DNA of 64,000 nt, taken from NCBI GenBank assembly GCA_946902985.2, contig OX336388.2:375397387-375461386 (forward strand), given 5' to 3'. The notes beneath the pieces were generated by a model, which did not search any database, had not been told where the DNA came from, and saw only the letters and a program-made list of their open reading frames with translations. A program made the position numbers and the translations under genes. Source of the DNA: Meconema thalassinum. Lineage: Eukaryota; Arthropoda; Insecta; Orthoptera; Tettigoniidae. Each line of letters starts with the position of its first letter. The stretch's first letter is position 1. Positions 55,766 through 64,000 of the stretch are shown one piece after another.

Positions 55766-56952
55766 TTGTTGTTGTTGTTGTTGTTGTTTGAGTCTTCAGT
55801 CTTTTGACTGGTTTGATGCAGCTTTCCACGCCTCCCTGTCCTGAGCTAATCGTTTCATCTCTACATCTGAGGCAATCTTTTTAACATATTCTAACATTGG
55901 TCTACCCCTACAGTTCTTGCGTTCGACCCTTCCTTTCATAACTAAGCTTGCTATTCCTGGGTGTCTTAGTATGTGTCCTACCAACCTATTTCTTCTCTTC
56001 ATTAGCAGTCGCCAGAAACATCTCTCCTCTCCCACTCGTCTTAATACCTCTTCGTTTGTAACCCTATCTACCCATCTGATCTTCATCATTCTCCTGTAAC
56101 ACCACATTTCAAACGCTTCAATTCTCCTCTTTTCTGCTGCACCAATAGTCCAAGTTTCACTTCCATAGAGTGCCACGCTCCAGACAAAGGCCTTCATAAA
56201 TGACTTCCTAATACCGAAAGCTATATTCGATGTCAAACCCGGCCGAAGTCGTCGGATTTTTAAGAGCGTTACAAATCCCTAAGTATGCCTTCCTTCGGAG
56301 GGGAAGGAAAGCCAGCGGTCCCATGTCATAGATTTATGGCATGTTAAAGAACCTTCCACGAACTACACCTGCGTGAAGCTAAATTAGTTTAGGTTAAACA
56401 TTTGAAAAAACGCTCTTAGGTTCCGACGTTCGTCGCCGGGAGCCGAATGCAGTGGCGTCTGGTAACCACGTTCTGAACTAGTAGTCGCTGACGCTGGTGT
56501 TTGGCGGCAAAAGTAGAACCTACTTGAAAAAATTAAAATGTCTGCAGTCCTTACTCGAATTGGAAACAGATACACACACTAATACAGTCATCACAACTAA
56601 CACCGGTAATCAGACAGATTCTACGCACACCCAAAGTACACGGGGCTGCATGACCGCGTTGTCGCAGCCCCTAAACTGAGGAACCAACCACCAACCAACC
56701 TATATTCGATGTCAACAGATTCCTTTTCTGTAGAAATGCTTTCCTTGCCTGAGCTAACCTCCTTTTTATATCCTCTTTGCTTCGTCCATCACTGGTTACC
56801 TTGCTTCCTAAGTAACAGAAGTCTCCTAATTCCTTTAGTTTTTCACCTGCCAATTTGAGGTTTCTGATTTATTTCGGCTGCATTCCAGCATTTTGTTTCA
56901 CAGTAAATTAATTTTTATTATGAATTCTTTCCTCAAGACGGAGTTCATACCA
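55766..56952 (-). pseudogene. LINE RT C-terminus, minus strand, with (CAA)n tail
   Basis: Minus-strand frames 56671-56853 and 55796-56236 read LKELGDFCYLGSKVTSDGRS, KEDIKRRLAQARKAFLQKRN, then VALYGSETWTIGAAEKRRIE, AFEMWCYRRMMKIRWVDRVT and HILRHPGIASLVMKGRVE. This is the post-RT region of a non-LTR element (RTE-like in style). The plus strand shows (TTG)n at 55765-55790, which is the element's (CAA)n 3' tail. A SINE F copy interrupts the frame between the two pieces. Confidence 0.82.
56237..56699 (+). repeat. SINE family F, 5'-truncated, exact 16-bp duplication
   Basis: CTATATTCGATGTCAA is duplicated at 56221-56236 and 56700-56715. The SINE starts within the B box region (ACCCGGCCGAAGTCGTCGG) and ends with GAGGAACCAACCACC. 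The host sequence is the minus-strand LINE. Confidence 0.93.
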
Positions 56953-57404
56953 TTCTCCTGTGGTAGAATTCAGCCTGCTGACTGTGGAACCATCGTCGAA
57001 CTGCTGTCTTGGCGACATCGTTGCACGTGAATCGCTGTCCAGCTAGGAACTTCTATAACGGACCGAAAAACGTCCAAATCACTAGGGGCGAGGACGGATT
57101 GATGGTGGGTGGTCCAGACTCTCCCAATGAAAAGACCGGAGCTTGTTGGCGGCTCTGGTTGCCACATGTGGTCTCGCATTGTCATGGTCCGCTGAAGAAG
57201 TTCCTGGCAGGACAGCGATACACGTGCAACGATGACGCCAAGACAGCAGTCCGACGATGGTTCCACAGCCATCCGGATGAATTTAACCACAGAGGACATC
57301 TCAAACTTAGTGCTGCAATGGGACAAATGTCTGAACAATGTGGAGACTATGTGGAAAAAATAGTGTAAGGTGCGTAGAACAGTACGTGTATTTGTAATTA
57401 CAAG

Positions 57405-57891
57405 CAGTGCTTTTTTTTCAGAGGGAACACGGGGGGGGGGGGGGGGGGTACGCGTACCCCTTAAACATTGAAAACTGTTTAAGAAAAAATATTGGTACAT
57501 TTGTATCTAGTCCGGCAAATATAACTACCGACTTGAAAGTTCATCGATCAGCTGGCGTCAACGCGCTGTTTACAACAGCTGGAGGACATTTTGAGTAATC
57601 CTCGATTTAAATCGATCTATCGAATCAGTTTCTTTTGGTCGGCAACTCGGTACTCCGTTCTTATAAGCACGCAGGCTAGTATTTGGAGGTGTGGCAGGTT
57701 GTTATTTTGTGCGGGTGGTTAGTTTTGAAGGATGAAGAAAATAACGAACTATTTAACATTCACCCATGCATCGAACAAGCTGAAAGTTAATGATTCGAAG
57801 AACAATGACCGGACTTTGCAAATTGCCGAAAATTGCAAGATCGTGATGTTTTGTCGACTACAGCTGAGTGTACCCCTTACATTCTGCACTG
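57405..57891. mobile_element. Short hAT element inside the mariner, 487 bp
   Basis: Ends CAGTGC...GCACTG. The uninterrupted mariner reads ATTACCTG at this point; the two flanks are ATTACAAG (57397-57404) and ATTTCCTG (57892-57899), i.e. a diverged 8-bp duplication. A G-run and GGTACGCGTACCCC lie near the left end and GTGTACCCCTTAC near the right. No transposase. Confidence 0.7.
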
Positions 57892-57959
57892 ATTTCCTGA
57901 ATGCATTTTTGTTTAAAATGATTGGGGCGAACACTTTTCGATCCGTCCTCGTATTAAAA

Positions 57960-58640
57960 TTTAGAAGTGGATCGTTAAATAAGAAAGAGCTCATTATAAA
58001 TGGAATAAAAATCATAATTACAATAACAAACAAATATGTAACGTATAAATAAAACCCTTTTACAAAATTAAAGTCAAAGGTCACAGGAACATTTAGATTG
58101 CTGGCACTAACACATTCTCATCCCATCAACAAGACGCGATCAGCAACATCCAGTCATCGGCTAATACAAGATTGGGCGTATCTTGCAGACCATGACTCCG
58201 ACTACCAAGAAACAAGATCACCGTAGCTAGTAGGTGAACTAACAATAAGTGAAAGAGCTTCAGCTATATCAGTGTTATACTAAGAGAAGGATTTAGAAAG
58301 TAATCCGTCACTTTGATGACGTGAACTGTGTCTCTTTAAATAGCCCTCCAGGACGTAACTGTAGAGACATAACATTATTCCTTCATTTGCATACAAGATG
58401 AGACGAGGGCGAACAAAAGCCCCTGCCTACACTCTGCGAATCCCAAGTCTGTTGCGACGTATGTCAAGTAGAACGACCAACGAAATAACATCACATACCG
58501 AAACAAAGAATATAAGAAAAGTAGGTTAGCACAGGCTAGCAAAGCGTTCCTACATAAAAGAAATCTTGTGACATCAAATATAAATTTAGAAATTAGACAG
58601 TCAATTTTCAAAGCCTTTGTCTGTAGTGTGCGCGTTATGG
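57960..58640. other. No feature recognised
   Basis: AT-rich sequence, then a mixed stretch. The frames at 57732-58052 and 58375-58611 look like chance. Confidence 0.4.
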
Positions 58641-58650
58641 AAGTGTTACC

Positions 58651-58805
58651 TCGACTAAGGAAGGAAGGAAGGAAGGAAGGAAGGAAGGAAGGAAGGAAGG
58701 AAGGAAGGAAGGAAGGAAGGAAGGAAGGAAGGAAGGAATGAATGAATGAATGAATGAATGAATGAATGAGTAAATAAATGAATGAATGAATGAATAAATG
58801 TCATA
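58651..58805. repeat. (GGAA)n followed by (TGAA)n microsatellites
   Basis: About 86 bp of GGAA units pass directly into about 60 bp of TGAA units, a single-base change in the unit. This explains the long minus-strand SFLPSFLP frame. Confidence 0.95.
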
Positions 58806-58910
58806 AATAAATAGATAATGAAATAAAGAACTAAGGAAATACTGCAGAAAAGAGGAAGTAACAAAAAATTGAAATGTGGTATTGCAGGAGAATGGTGAAA
58901 ATTATATAGG

Positions 58911-58913
<3 letters not shown>

Positions 58914-58960
<47 letters not shown>
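58914..58960. repeat. (GA)n microsatellite
   Basis: Uninterrupted GA repeat of about 44 bp; on the minus strand it reads as an SLSLSL frame. Confidence 0.95.
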
Positions 58961-58964
<4 letters not shown>

Positions 58965-59237
58965 TCGAGGTCGCGGATGAGATGCGATGAAAGTCTTTGT
59001 GGCAGATAATTTTTACGGCCGAATGTCCTTCCTGACGCCAACATCGTGAGAGGAGTTAATGAGAGATGAAATTAATGATGATGAATGAACCTGGACAAGG
59101 ATGTGGAAAGAAGCGGCAGTGGCCTGTCAAAAGGAGCCGTACCAGAGTTGAAAATAGGAAAACCAAGGAAAACCATTTCAAGGAAGGCCGACCATAGGGC
59201 TCGGTGGGCTAGGCCCCACGGCCTAGCGCTGCGCATT
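58965..59237. repeat. SINE fragments (one unnamed, one family B)
   Basis: TTTTTACGGCCGAATGTCC and TTCCTGACGCCAACATCG look like the inverted distal part of a family C-type SINE. From about 59060 GACAAGGATGTGGAAAGAAG and GGAAAACCATTTCAAGG match family B. Confidence 0.55.
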
Positions 59238-59592
59238 AGAGCAAATGTTTATACACATTGTATTGCACTGACGTCTAATTTATTTCAATTGTTTACATAA
59301 CCTCAAGATGGAAGTTGGAAATTTTAAAATTAAGTTTTTATATCTTGTATCCTAATCATGCGATCGAAGTCAACGTTTGAATAATGAACCTACGCAATAA
59401 TCAGCATCTAATGGTACATGGCCTACATATATAAAAATCCAACATGGCGTCCATCCGACATATTTAAACGGTTCTCATTATCTACTAATCTATTACAGCA
59501 ATCAAACTGAAATTTTGTATGTTGATAGAGGCAATTAACATAAGTAGGCTATATGAAAATAGGCTGTTTAGTTCTTCACGGAACTACTTGTT
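59238..59592 (+). mobile_element. Family X element, 3' part
   Basis: It contains CTCAAGATGGAAGTTGG, CCAACATGGCGTCCATCC, ATGAAAATAGGCTGTTTAG, the hairpin GTTC-TTCAC-GGAAC and ACTTG. This copy gives the cleanest 3' end of the family. Confidence 0.7.
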
Positions 59593-59696
59593 ATTATTGC
59601 AGCCAATTACCATTTATTTCATTTTCAGTTTAGAGAGAAAACTATTATCTAGGGATAGGCAGCGTGGACTGCTGCATCAACCTGGTCTACAGAGTA

Positions 59697-60092
59697 ATAA
59701 TAATAATTATAATATCGTATGGCCTCGGATGCCGGGCGCAAGCTTTGTAATTTGACCCCCAGAGGGTAGCTTGCATTTCGAATTTCGTTGTTCCTTGAAT
59801 CACTATGAAAGTCAAGGAGGTTAGATATCTAAGCTCCTTGAGCACTATAGCGCTAAGCTTTCTAGTAGAGAAATGAGGAACTTTGTGTTGGCGAAAACTC
59901 CCGAGATTAATTTTGCCATTATGAACACGGCCTACTGAATTCAAATGGGTTCTTTGAGATCCCAACATCGTATGACATGCGTGTCGTATTTTTTCCGCCT
60001 TTCAAAAAAAAAACACTTAACACGGCCAGGACCGAACCTGCAATCTTGGGGTTAGTAGACCGACACGCTATTCACTCATCCACCGTGGCAAG
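59697..60092 (-). repeat. SINE family E, minus strand (copy 4)
   Basis: From AATAATTATAATATCGTATG (its (ATT)n-type tail, inverted) to the head CACCGTGGCAAGC. The B box reads CCAGGACCGAACCTGCAATC on the plus strand. Confidence 0.88.
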
Positions 60093-60659
60093 CTACGGAC
60101 TGATGACTCAGAATGCAAACCCACACACCAAAACAATGACAAAACACACGAACAAAGTGAATGGGAAAATACTGCGACAAGCAAGTAATAGATTGAAATT
60201 TTGACCCATATTGAAGTAATAAATTCATTAGGTACTAACTGTTGTTGAAACCGAAAGCTACAAATCTCTGCCGTCATAAATGCGCCTGCAATTGAACGTC
60301 CACACAGAGCCTATAATTCACTGCTCCAATCACGCATGTTACTGCAGCATTCAACTGGTAATTGGAAAACAACTGGCACGGTCGTTTAGTCTCCCGCTGA
60401 CTGACTGACTGCTCCTTATTTGCTGCCTGCAACCGAATCAATTAAAGTTTCTCTGCTCTGCAGAGTTCAAGTTTCGTTAGCTTGTATTTTTTTGTTTTGT
60501 TTTGTTTCCGACTTTGGCCAACTGTGGACCGCATGGAACCTAAGGCTTTCTAGTCAAATTGTTCTCCTTTTCTTCCCAGAAACTCTTCATTCTTTCACTT
60601 CTCTTCTTTCTCTGCTCCTCTGTTATTACAAAATTTGGTCTGTGTTGTGGTGGTTTTTC

Positions 60660-60990
60660 TTAGAACGTCTTGATATTGCCAACTCGGCTTCGAAACGTTT
60701 TCCTATCGAGAATGACAAGTTCAGTTAGTCCAACTTTAATGGCGTCTCCTTTGACCTCTTCTACCCATTTTGTAGTAGCTTTGAACCCTGTAATGTATTT
60801 AAAAAAATTCTTTGTCAGCCGGTTCCCGTCCATTCTCATCAAATGCCCGTCAAATTTTAGCCTTCGTTTACGCATTGTGACCACAATGGTTTCGGTCTGC
60901 ATATACACATCTTCATTTTTTCATTTTATTCCATGTCCGTCATCATCTTTCCGCGGTCCGATAATTTTCCTCATGATCCTTTCCTTTATC
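60660..60990 (-). pseudogene. RTE LINE C-terminal fragment, minus strand
   Basis: Minus strand: KERIMRKIIGPRKDDDG, then after a stop VVTMRKRRLKFDGHLMRMDG and NRLTKNFFKYITGFKATT, GLTELVILDRKTFRSRV. Homologous to the C-termini at 5560-5800 and 54938-55166. Confidence 0.8.
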
Positions 60991-61270
60991 CTACAGTAAT
61001 ACAGTAATTAAAAAACATCGTTGCACGTGAATCACTGTCCTACCAAGAACTTCTTCAGAGGACCATGACAATGCGAGACCACATGTGGCAACCAGAACCG
61101 CCAACACGCTCCGGTCATTTCACTGGCAGAGTCTGGACCACCCACCAGACAGTCCGGACCTCGCCTCTAGTGATTTCCAAGTTTTTGGTCCGCTGAAAAA
61201 ATTCCTGACAGAACAACGATTCACGTGCAACGATGACGCCAGGACAGCAGTCCGACTTTGGTTCTACAGT

Positions 61271-61549
61271 GATGATGATGATGATAATTGTTCTTTTAAG
61301 GGCCCTAACATCTAGGTTATCGGCCCCTAATGGTTTGCGTGATGGTGAAGGTGATATTGAAAATGTAAACTATAACTAAAACTAACTACTAACTTATATA
61401 CTAGAAGAAGGAAAATAAGGCAAATAAAGGACAGGAGGAAAAGAAATGGCCTCAACCCTCGAAGAATGCGGATTGAGGGACTTGGAAGGAAGGAGAGCCA
61501 TGAAAGGCAGATTGGAAAGTGGAAGAGGAGAGGGTCCGCCCCAGAGTTA
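61271..61549 (-). mobile_element. Short (ATC)n-tailed element, minus strand, 11-bp duplication
   Basis: GGTTCTACAGT is duplicated at 61260-61270 and 61550-61560. The left end (GATGATGATGATAATTG, GGTTATCGGCCCCTAATGG) is the 3' tail of the same family as 37262-38188. The minisatellite and most of the body are absent. Confidence 0.88.
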
Positions 61550-61597
61550 GGTTCTACAGTCAGCCGGCTGAATTCTACCACTGGGACAGCTCAAATT

Positions 61598-62446
61598 TAT
61601 TTATTTATTTGTTTATTTAATCGTATCAGAAAACATATAACAATGTGATATTTACAAATATACACCAATACACCAATAATAGGTACTATAAGTACAACAT
61701 TTATTTTGGCTAAACCTCCAAAAATGAAATTTATATGTAGACTAAGGTGACCAGTATCTTGCCAATATACATGCTTCTTTGGTGACATCTAATAGATTCT
61801 GAGGAGAGCATGTCGCCGGGCATAACTTGCAGCTGAGGAGATGATCCATGGTTTGCTCTTCACCACATTCACATAGTGTGGAGTCGCATGCAAAACCCCA
61901 CTTTTTCATGTTATTTTTGGATCTGCCAACATCGGACCACAACCCGTTTAGTGCCTTCCATGTCGACCAATTTTCCTCATGACCTGGAGGCAAGCTTTCA
62001 GATGGTACCATCCATCCTACAGTGCAGTTCGATCTGGAACGCCATGCATTTATTATGAATTTTAAAGGTGGTTCAGTTAGTCTTGCTGTAGAACGAAGAA
62101 AACTTTTTTCTTGATTTGAGCCTCGAAGTCGCCGAAAGATATCCATGCAAATTATGGGCCCTCTGGTTTAATGCCTTAGGGTTTTCTAGTCTGGCTGCAG
62201 ACTCACGACGGATATCCGGAGGTGAAATACCTGCTAGACAGTTAACTTTTTCAAGTTGTGTAGACCTCTAACAACCTGTAATGATTGTGCAGGTCTCATT
62301 TAACGCAATATCCACATGAGTAGCATGGCTGGATCTATACCAGACGGGACACGCATATTCTGCAGCTGAGTAACATAGGGCCATAGCTGAAGTTCTTAAG
62401 ATGTTAGGCTGAGTCCCCCTTGTTGTTCCAGACAATTTCCGAAGAA
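61598..62446 (-). pseudogene. Jockey-superfamily LINE 3' end, minus strand
   Basis: Minus-strand frames read SAAEYACPVWYRSSHATHVD (about 62310-62370), AGISPPDIRRESAARLENP, then TWKALNGLWSDVGRSKNNMK, KWGFACDSTLCECGEEQTMD and HLLSCKLC. The AEY..PVW and LN..R...GR...N..KWG...S..C.CG..QTM.HLL.C motifs are typical of the C-terminus of Jockey-like elements. The T-rich (ATTT)n at the left is the inverted tail. 5'-truncated with stops. Confidence 0.85.
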
Positions 62447-62605
62447 TGTTGTGCTGCGATGGGACAAATATCAGAACAAATGTGGAGACTATATGGAAAA
62501 ATAGTAAAAGGGATGTAGTACGTAAATTTGTAATTCTCTGTATGTTTTTTGGCTAAAAGCAAATAGGGGCAAAGACTTTTCGATCCGCCCTCGTAGTTTT
62601 CAAGA

Positions 62606-63815
62606 TATTTTCAACAGATGATGATGATGATAATTGTTGATTTATAGGGCCTTACATCTAGGTTATCGGCCCTAATGGTCTGGGTGATAGCGAAAATGAC
62701 AATGAAGTGGAAACCAGAACGAAAATTAAGTGAGAAGGAAAATGCTTACAAAAAGGGACTCATATTGAAACTACTCACAAACTGGAGACCGGTAATACTT
62801 ACAAAAGGGAATTTAGAACGAAATACTCACAAAAGGAATGGATTGAAAAATACGCACAAAATGAAGGTTAGGTTCAAAATACGTACAAAATGCAATGTAG
62901 AGTCGAAATACCTTACTAAAAATGCAAGTGAAATTCAAAATACTTACAAAATGCAAATGAGATTGAAAATACGTACGAAATGCAACTGAGGTTCAAAATA
63001 CTTACAAAATGTAATTGAAATTGAAAGTACACAATGCAATTTAGATTGAAAAACGCGCATTTCAGATTCCAAAAAATCACAAAGTGCAATTGAAATTCAA
63101 AATACTTACAAAATGCAATTGAAAAAAAACTCGCAAAATGCATTTTACTGTAGATCGAAAAGACTTACAAAATGCAACGTAGATTGAAAACACCTACAAA
63201 ATGGAGTGTAGATGGAAAAAAAAGCTAAATGGAATTTATATACACGGGAAGCCAATTAACAAAAAAACAGTGCGGGATCTTAAAGAGAAAAGGAAATATA
63301 AGGGAAAAAACAAGAGGTCTGACCCCTCGAAGAAGAAGGGATCAGGAAAGATGAGAAAAGGGCCAATGAAGGCGGGAAAGTGAAAGACTCCCTAGGCCTC
63401 GAATATCCTAATCCCGCCGGGGTCGGAAAAGAACAAGAGTTGACCAAGGGAGGTCGACAGGGAAGAAGACGGAGAGGAGTCCGGCACAAGCAAGTGGAAG
63501 CAATGCCGGACTCAGCTGGGGTCCCGTGGTCGCCAATCCACGTCCCACTAGATGTGAGCCCCTGTGGGGGGGGGGGGGGGGTCAACAGATGTGAGCAAGT
63601 TCTGCATTCCATGGAGATGAGAATGCTGCGCTGGTCCATTGCCTAACAAGACTGGGATCATGTCACCAATGCCCATGTAAGAGGCACCCTTGGTGTCGCA
63701 CCGATCCCTGACAAGATGCTGGAAGCTCGCCTGCGTTGGTAGGGACATGAGTCATGTACCCTACCCAACAAACCCCTCACTAGCCATGACCGGGATGCAT
63801 CAATCACTAATTTTG
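62606..63815 (+). pseudogene. LINE C-terminal fragment split by the (ATC)n-tailed element
   Basis: After the insertion (from 63592) the frame reads VLHSMEMRMLRWSIA, DHVTNAHVRGTLGVAPIPDK and MLEARLRW.GHES, the post-RT region of a non-LTR element. The piece before the insertion is only about 14 bp. Confidence 0.65.
62620..63581 (-). mobile_element. (ATC)n-tailed element with minisatellite, minus strand (second full copy)
   Basis: TCAACAGATG is duplicated at 62610-62619 and 63582-63591. The left end is (GATG)n plus GGTTATCGGCCCTAATGG. The degenerate minisatellite (CTTACAAAATGCAATTGAAA type) spans about 62740-63200, then GGACTCAGCTGGGGTCCCG and a G-run at 63566-63581. Collinear with 37262-38188. 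Confidence 0.85.
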
Positions 63816-64000
63816 GTTTTAAATGATAATAATAATTATTATTATCATTTATATCATTCATAGGAAACAGAGTATATTATTCACAAGGAAGTAAGGACGT
63901 TACAACAGTCCACATGCAAAGCATGTATCTGTTAAAAGCATACCATTGTAAACATGTAGCACTCTAAAGGAACATATTTCCATTTGATATTTCTTAGAAG
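63816..64000. other. AT-rich end of window
   Basis: A short AT palindrome (GATAATAATAATTATTATTATC, 63825-63846 region) and otherwise nothing recognisable. Confidence 0.4.

Larger units (their letters stand above)
55595..57951. mobile_element. Palindromic mariner-derived element carrying a LINE, a SINE and a hAT
   Basis: TA flanks at 55593-55594 and 57952-57953. The left terminus CAAAGGCGGATCGAAAAGTC and right terminus ...CTTTTCGATCCGTCCTCG are both copies of the mariner end next to the transposase C-terminus. The minus-strand arm (55595-55765 plus 56953-57185) encodes HDNARPHVA through FYHR; the plus-strand arm (57186-57400) encodes GPLKKFLAGQ through CGDYVEK. They meet head to head at 57184-57192. 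Nested: LINE 55766-56952, SINE 56237-56699, hAT 57405-57891. Confidence 0.8.
61013..62603 (+). mobile_element. Palindromic mariner-derived element, third copy, with two insertions
   Basis: 61013-61062 is an inverted piece of the C-terminal region (CGTTGCACGTGAATCACTG ... AACTTCTTCAG). It joins directly to the sense sequence HDNARPHVATRTANTLRSFH from 61065, through SPDLASSDFQVFGPLKKFLT and GDYME to the terminus GGGGCAAAGACTTTTCGATC ... CCCTCGTA near 62603. Insertions: 61271-61549 and about 61598-62446. The left terminus is missing. Confidence 0.78.

Noticed and set aside
57009..57368. 119-codon plus-strand frame spanning the mariner junction
   Set aside because: Its first half is antisense of mariner transposase and only the second half is sense, so it is an artefact of the head-to-head junction.
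58655..59044. 129-codon minus-strand frame rich in SLSLSL and FLPS repeats
   Set aside because: It is the translation of the (GA)n, (TGAA)n and (GGAA)n microsatellites, not a gene.
62916..63143. 75-codon minus-strand frame rich in F, N and C, with a repeating FQLHFV pattern
   Set aside because: It is the translation of the degenerate minisatellite in the (ATC)n-tailed element.

Overview
This 64 kb window looks like intergenic heterochromatin or repeat-rich euchromatin from a large animal genome, most likely an insect. The basis is Pol III-type SINEs with insect-like tRNA heads, RTE and Jockey LINEs, Penelope-like elements, mariner, hAT and Helitron relics. An orthopteroid insect is my guess, not a proof. 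I see no convincing host protein-coding gene, no functional tRNA or rRNA gene and no CRISPR array. Nearly every kilobase that I can explain is a transposable element, and most elements sit inside other elements.

Layout. 0-6.1 kb: unassigned DNA, a SINE, a Helitron fragment and a nearly full-length RTE LINE (2.96-6.12 kb) broken by two in-frame stops and one frameshift. 6.1-7.3 kb: a SINE and a 593-bp hAT-type element with an exact 8-bp duplication. 7.3-17.5 kb: two copies of a 3.89-kb element with TG...CA ends. Each is inserted at the same GTAC site of the same SINE family, but in opposite orientation relative to the SINE. The first such SINE itself sits in a TTCGAA-rich hAT-like element. 17.5-24.2 kb: a Penelope-like reverse transcriptase cut apart by a SINE, by members of a tandem-repeat element family with ATGGCGGC motifs, and by a 2.7-kb hAT. 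24.2-31.9 kb: SINEs, LINE 3' ends, Helitrons, rearranged mariners and Penelope terminal repeats. 32.4-33.6 kb: a 1.18-kb foldback palindrome. 34-38.2 kb: RTE tails and elements with an (ATC)n tail. 38.5-43.9 kb: three Helitrons, one carrying an array of eleven 164-bp units. 44.3-48.6 kb: a 456-bp hairpin element and SINE/hAT/SINE nests. 49.3-53.2 kb: an internally deleted mariner, a DUF4817-like fragment and a GC-rich inverted repeat. 54-64 kb: SINEs, RTE and other LINE 3' ends, a palindromic mariner family with nested insertions, microsatellites and a Jockey-like 3' end.

Two things are most worth follow-up. The first is the 3.89-kb TG...CA element, which recurs at a SINE GGTACC site, has no recognisable transposase or reverse transcriptase, and carries a TATA box and a poly(A) signal. 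It could be the solo LTR of an unusually long LTR retrotransposon or a new non-autonomous family. The second is a mariner family whose copies share one snap-back junction, so that both element ends are copies of the same transposon 3' end. All identifications are from reading the sequence, without database searches.
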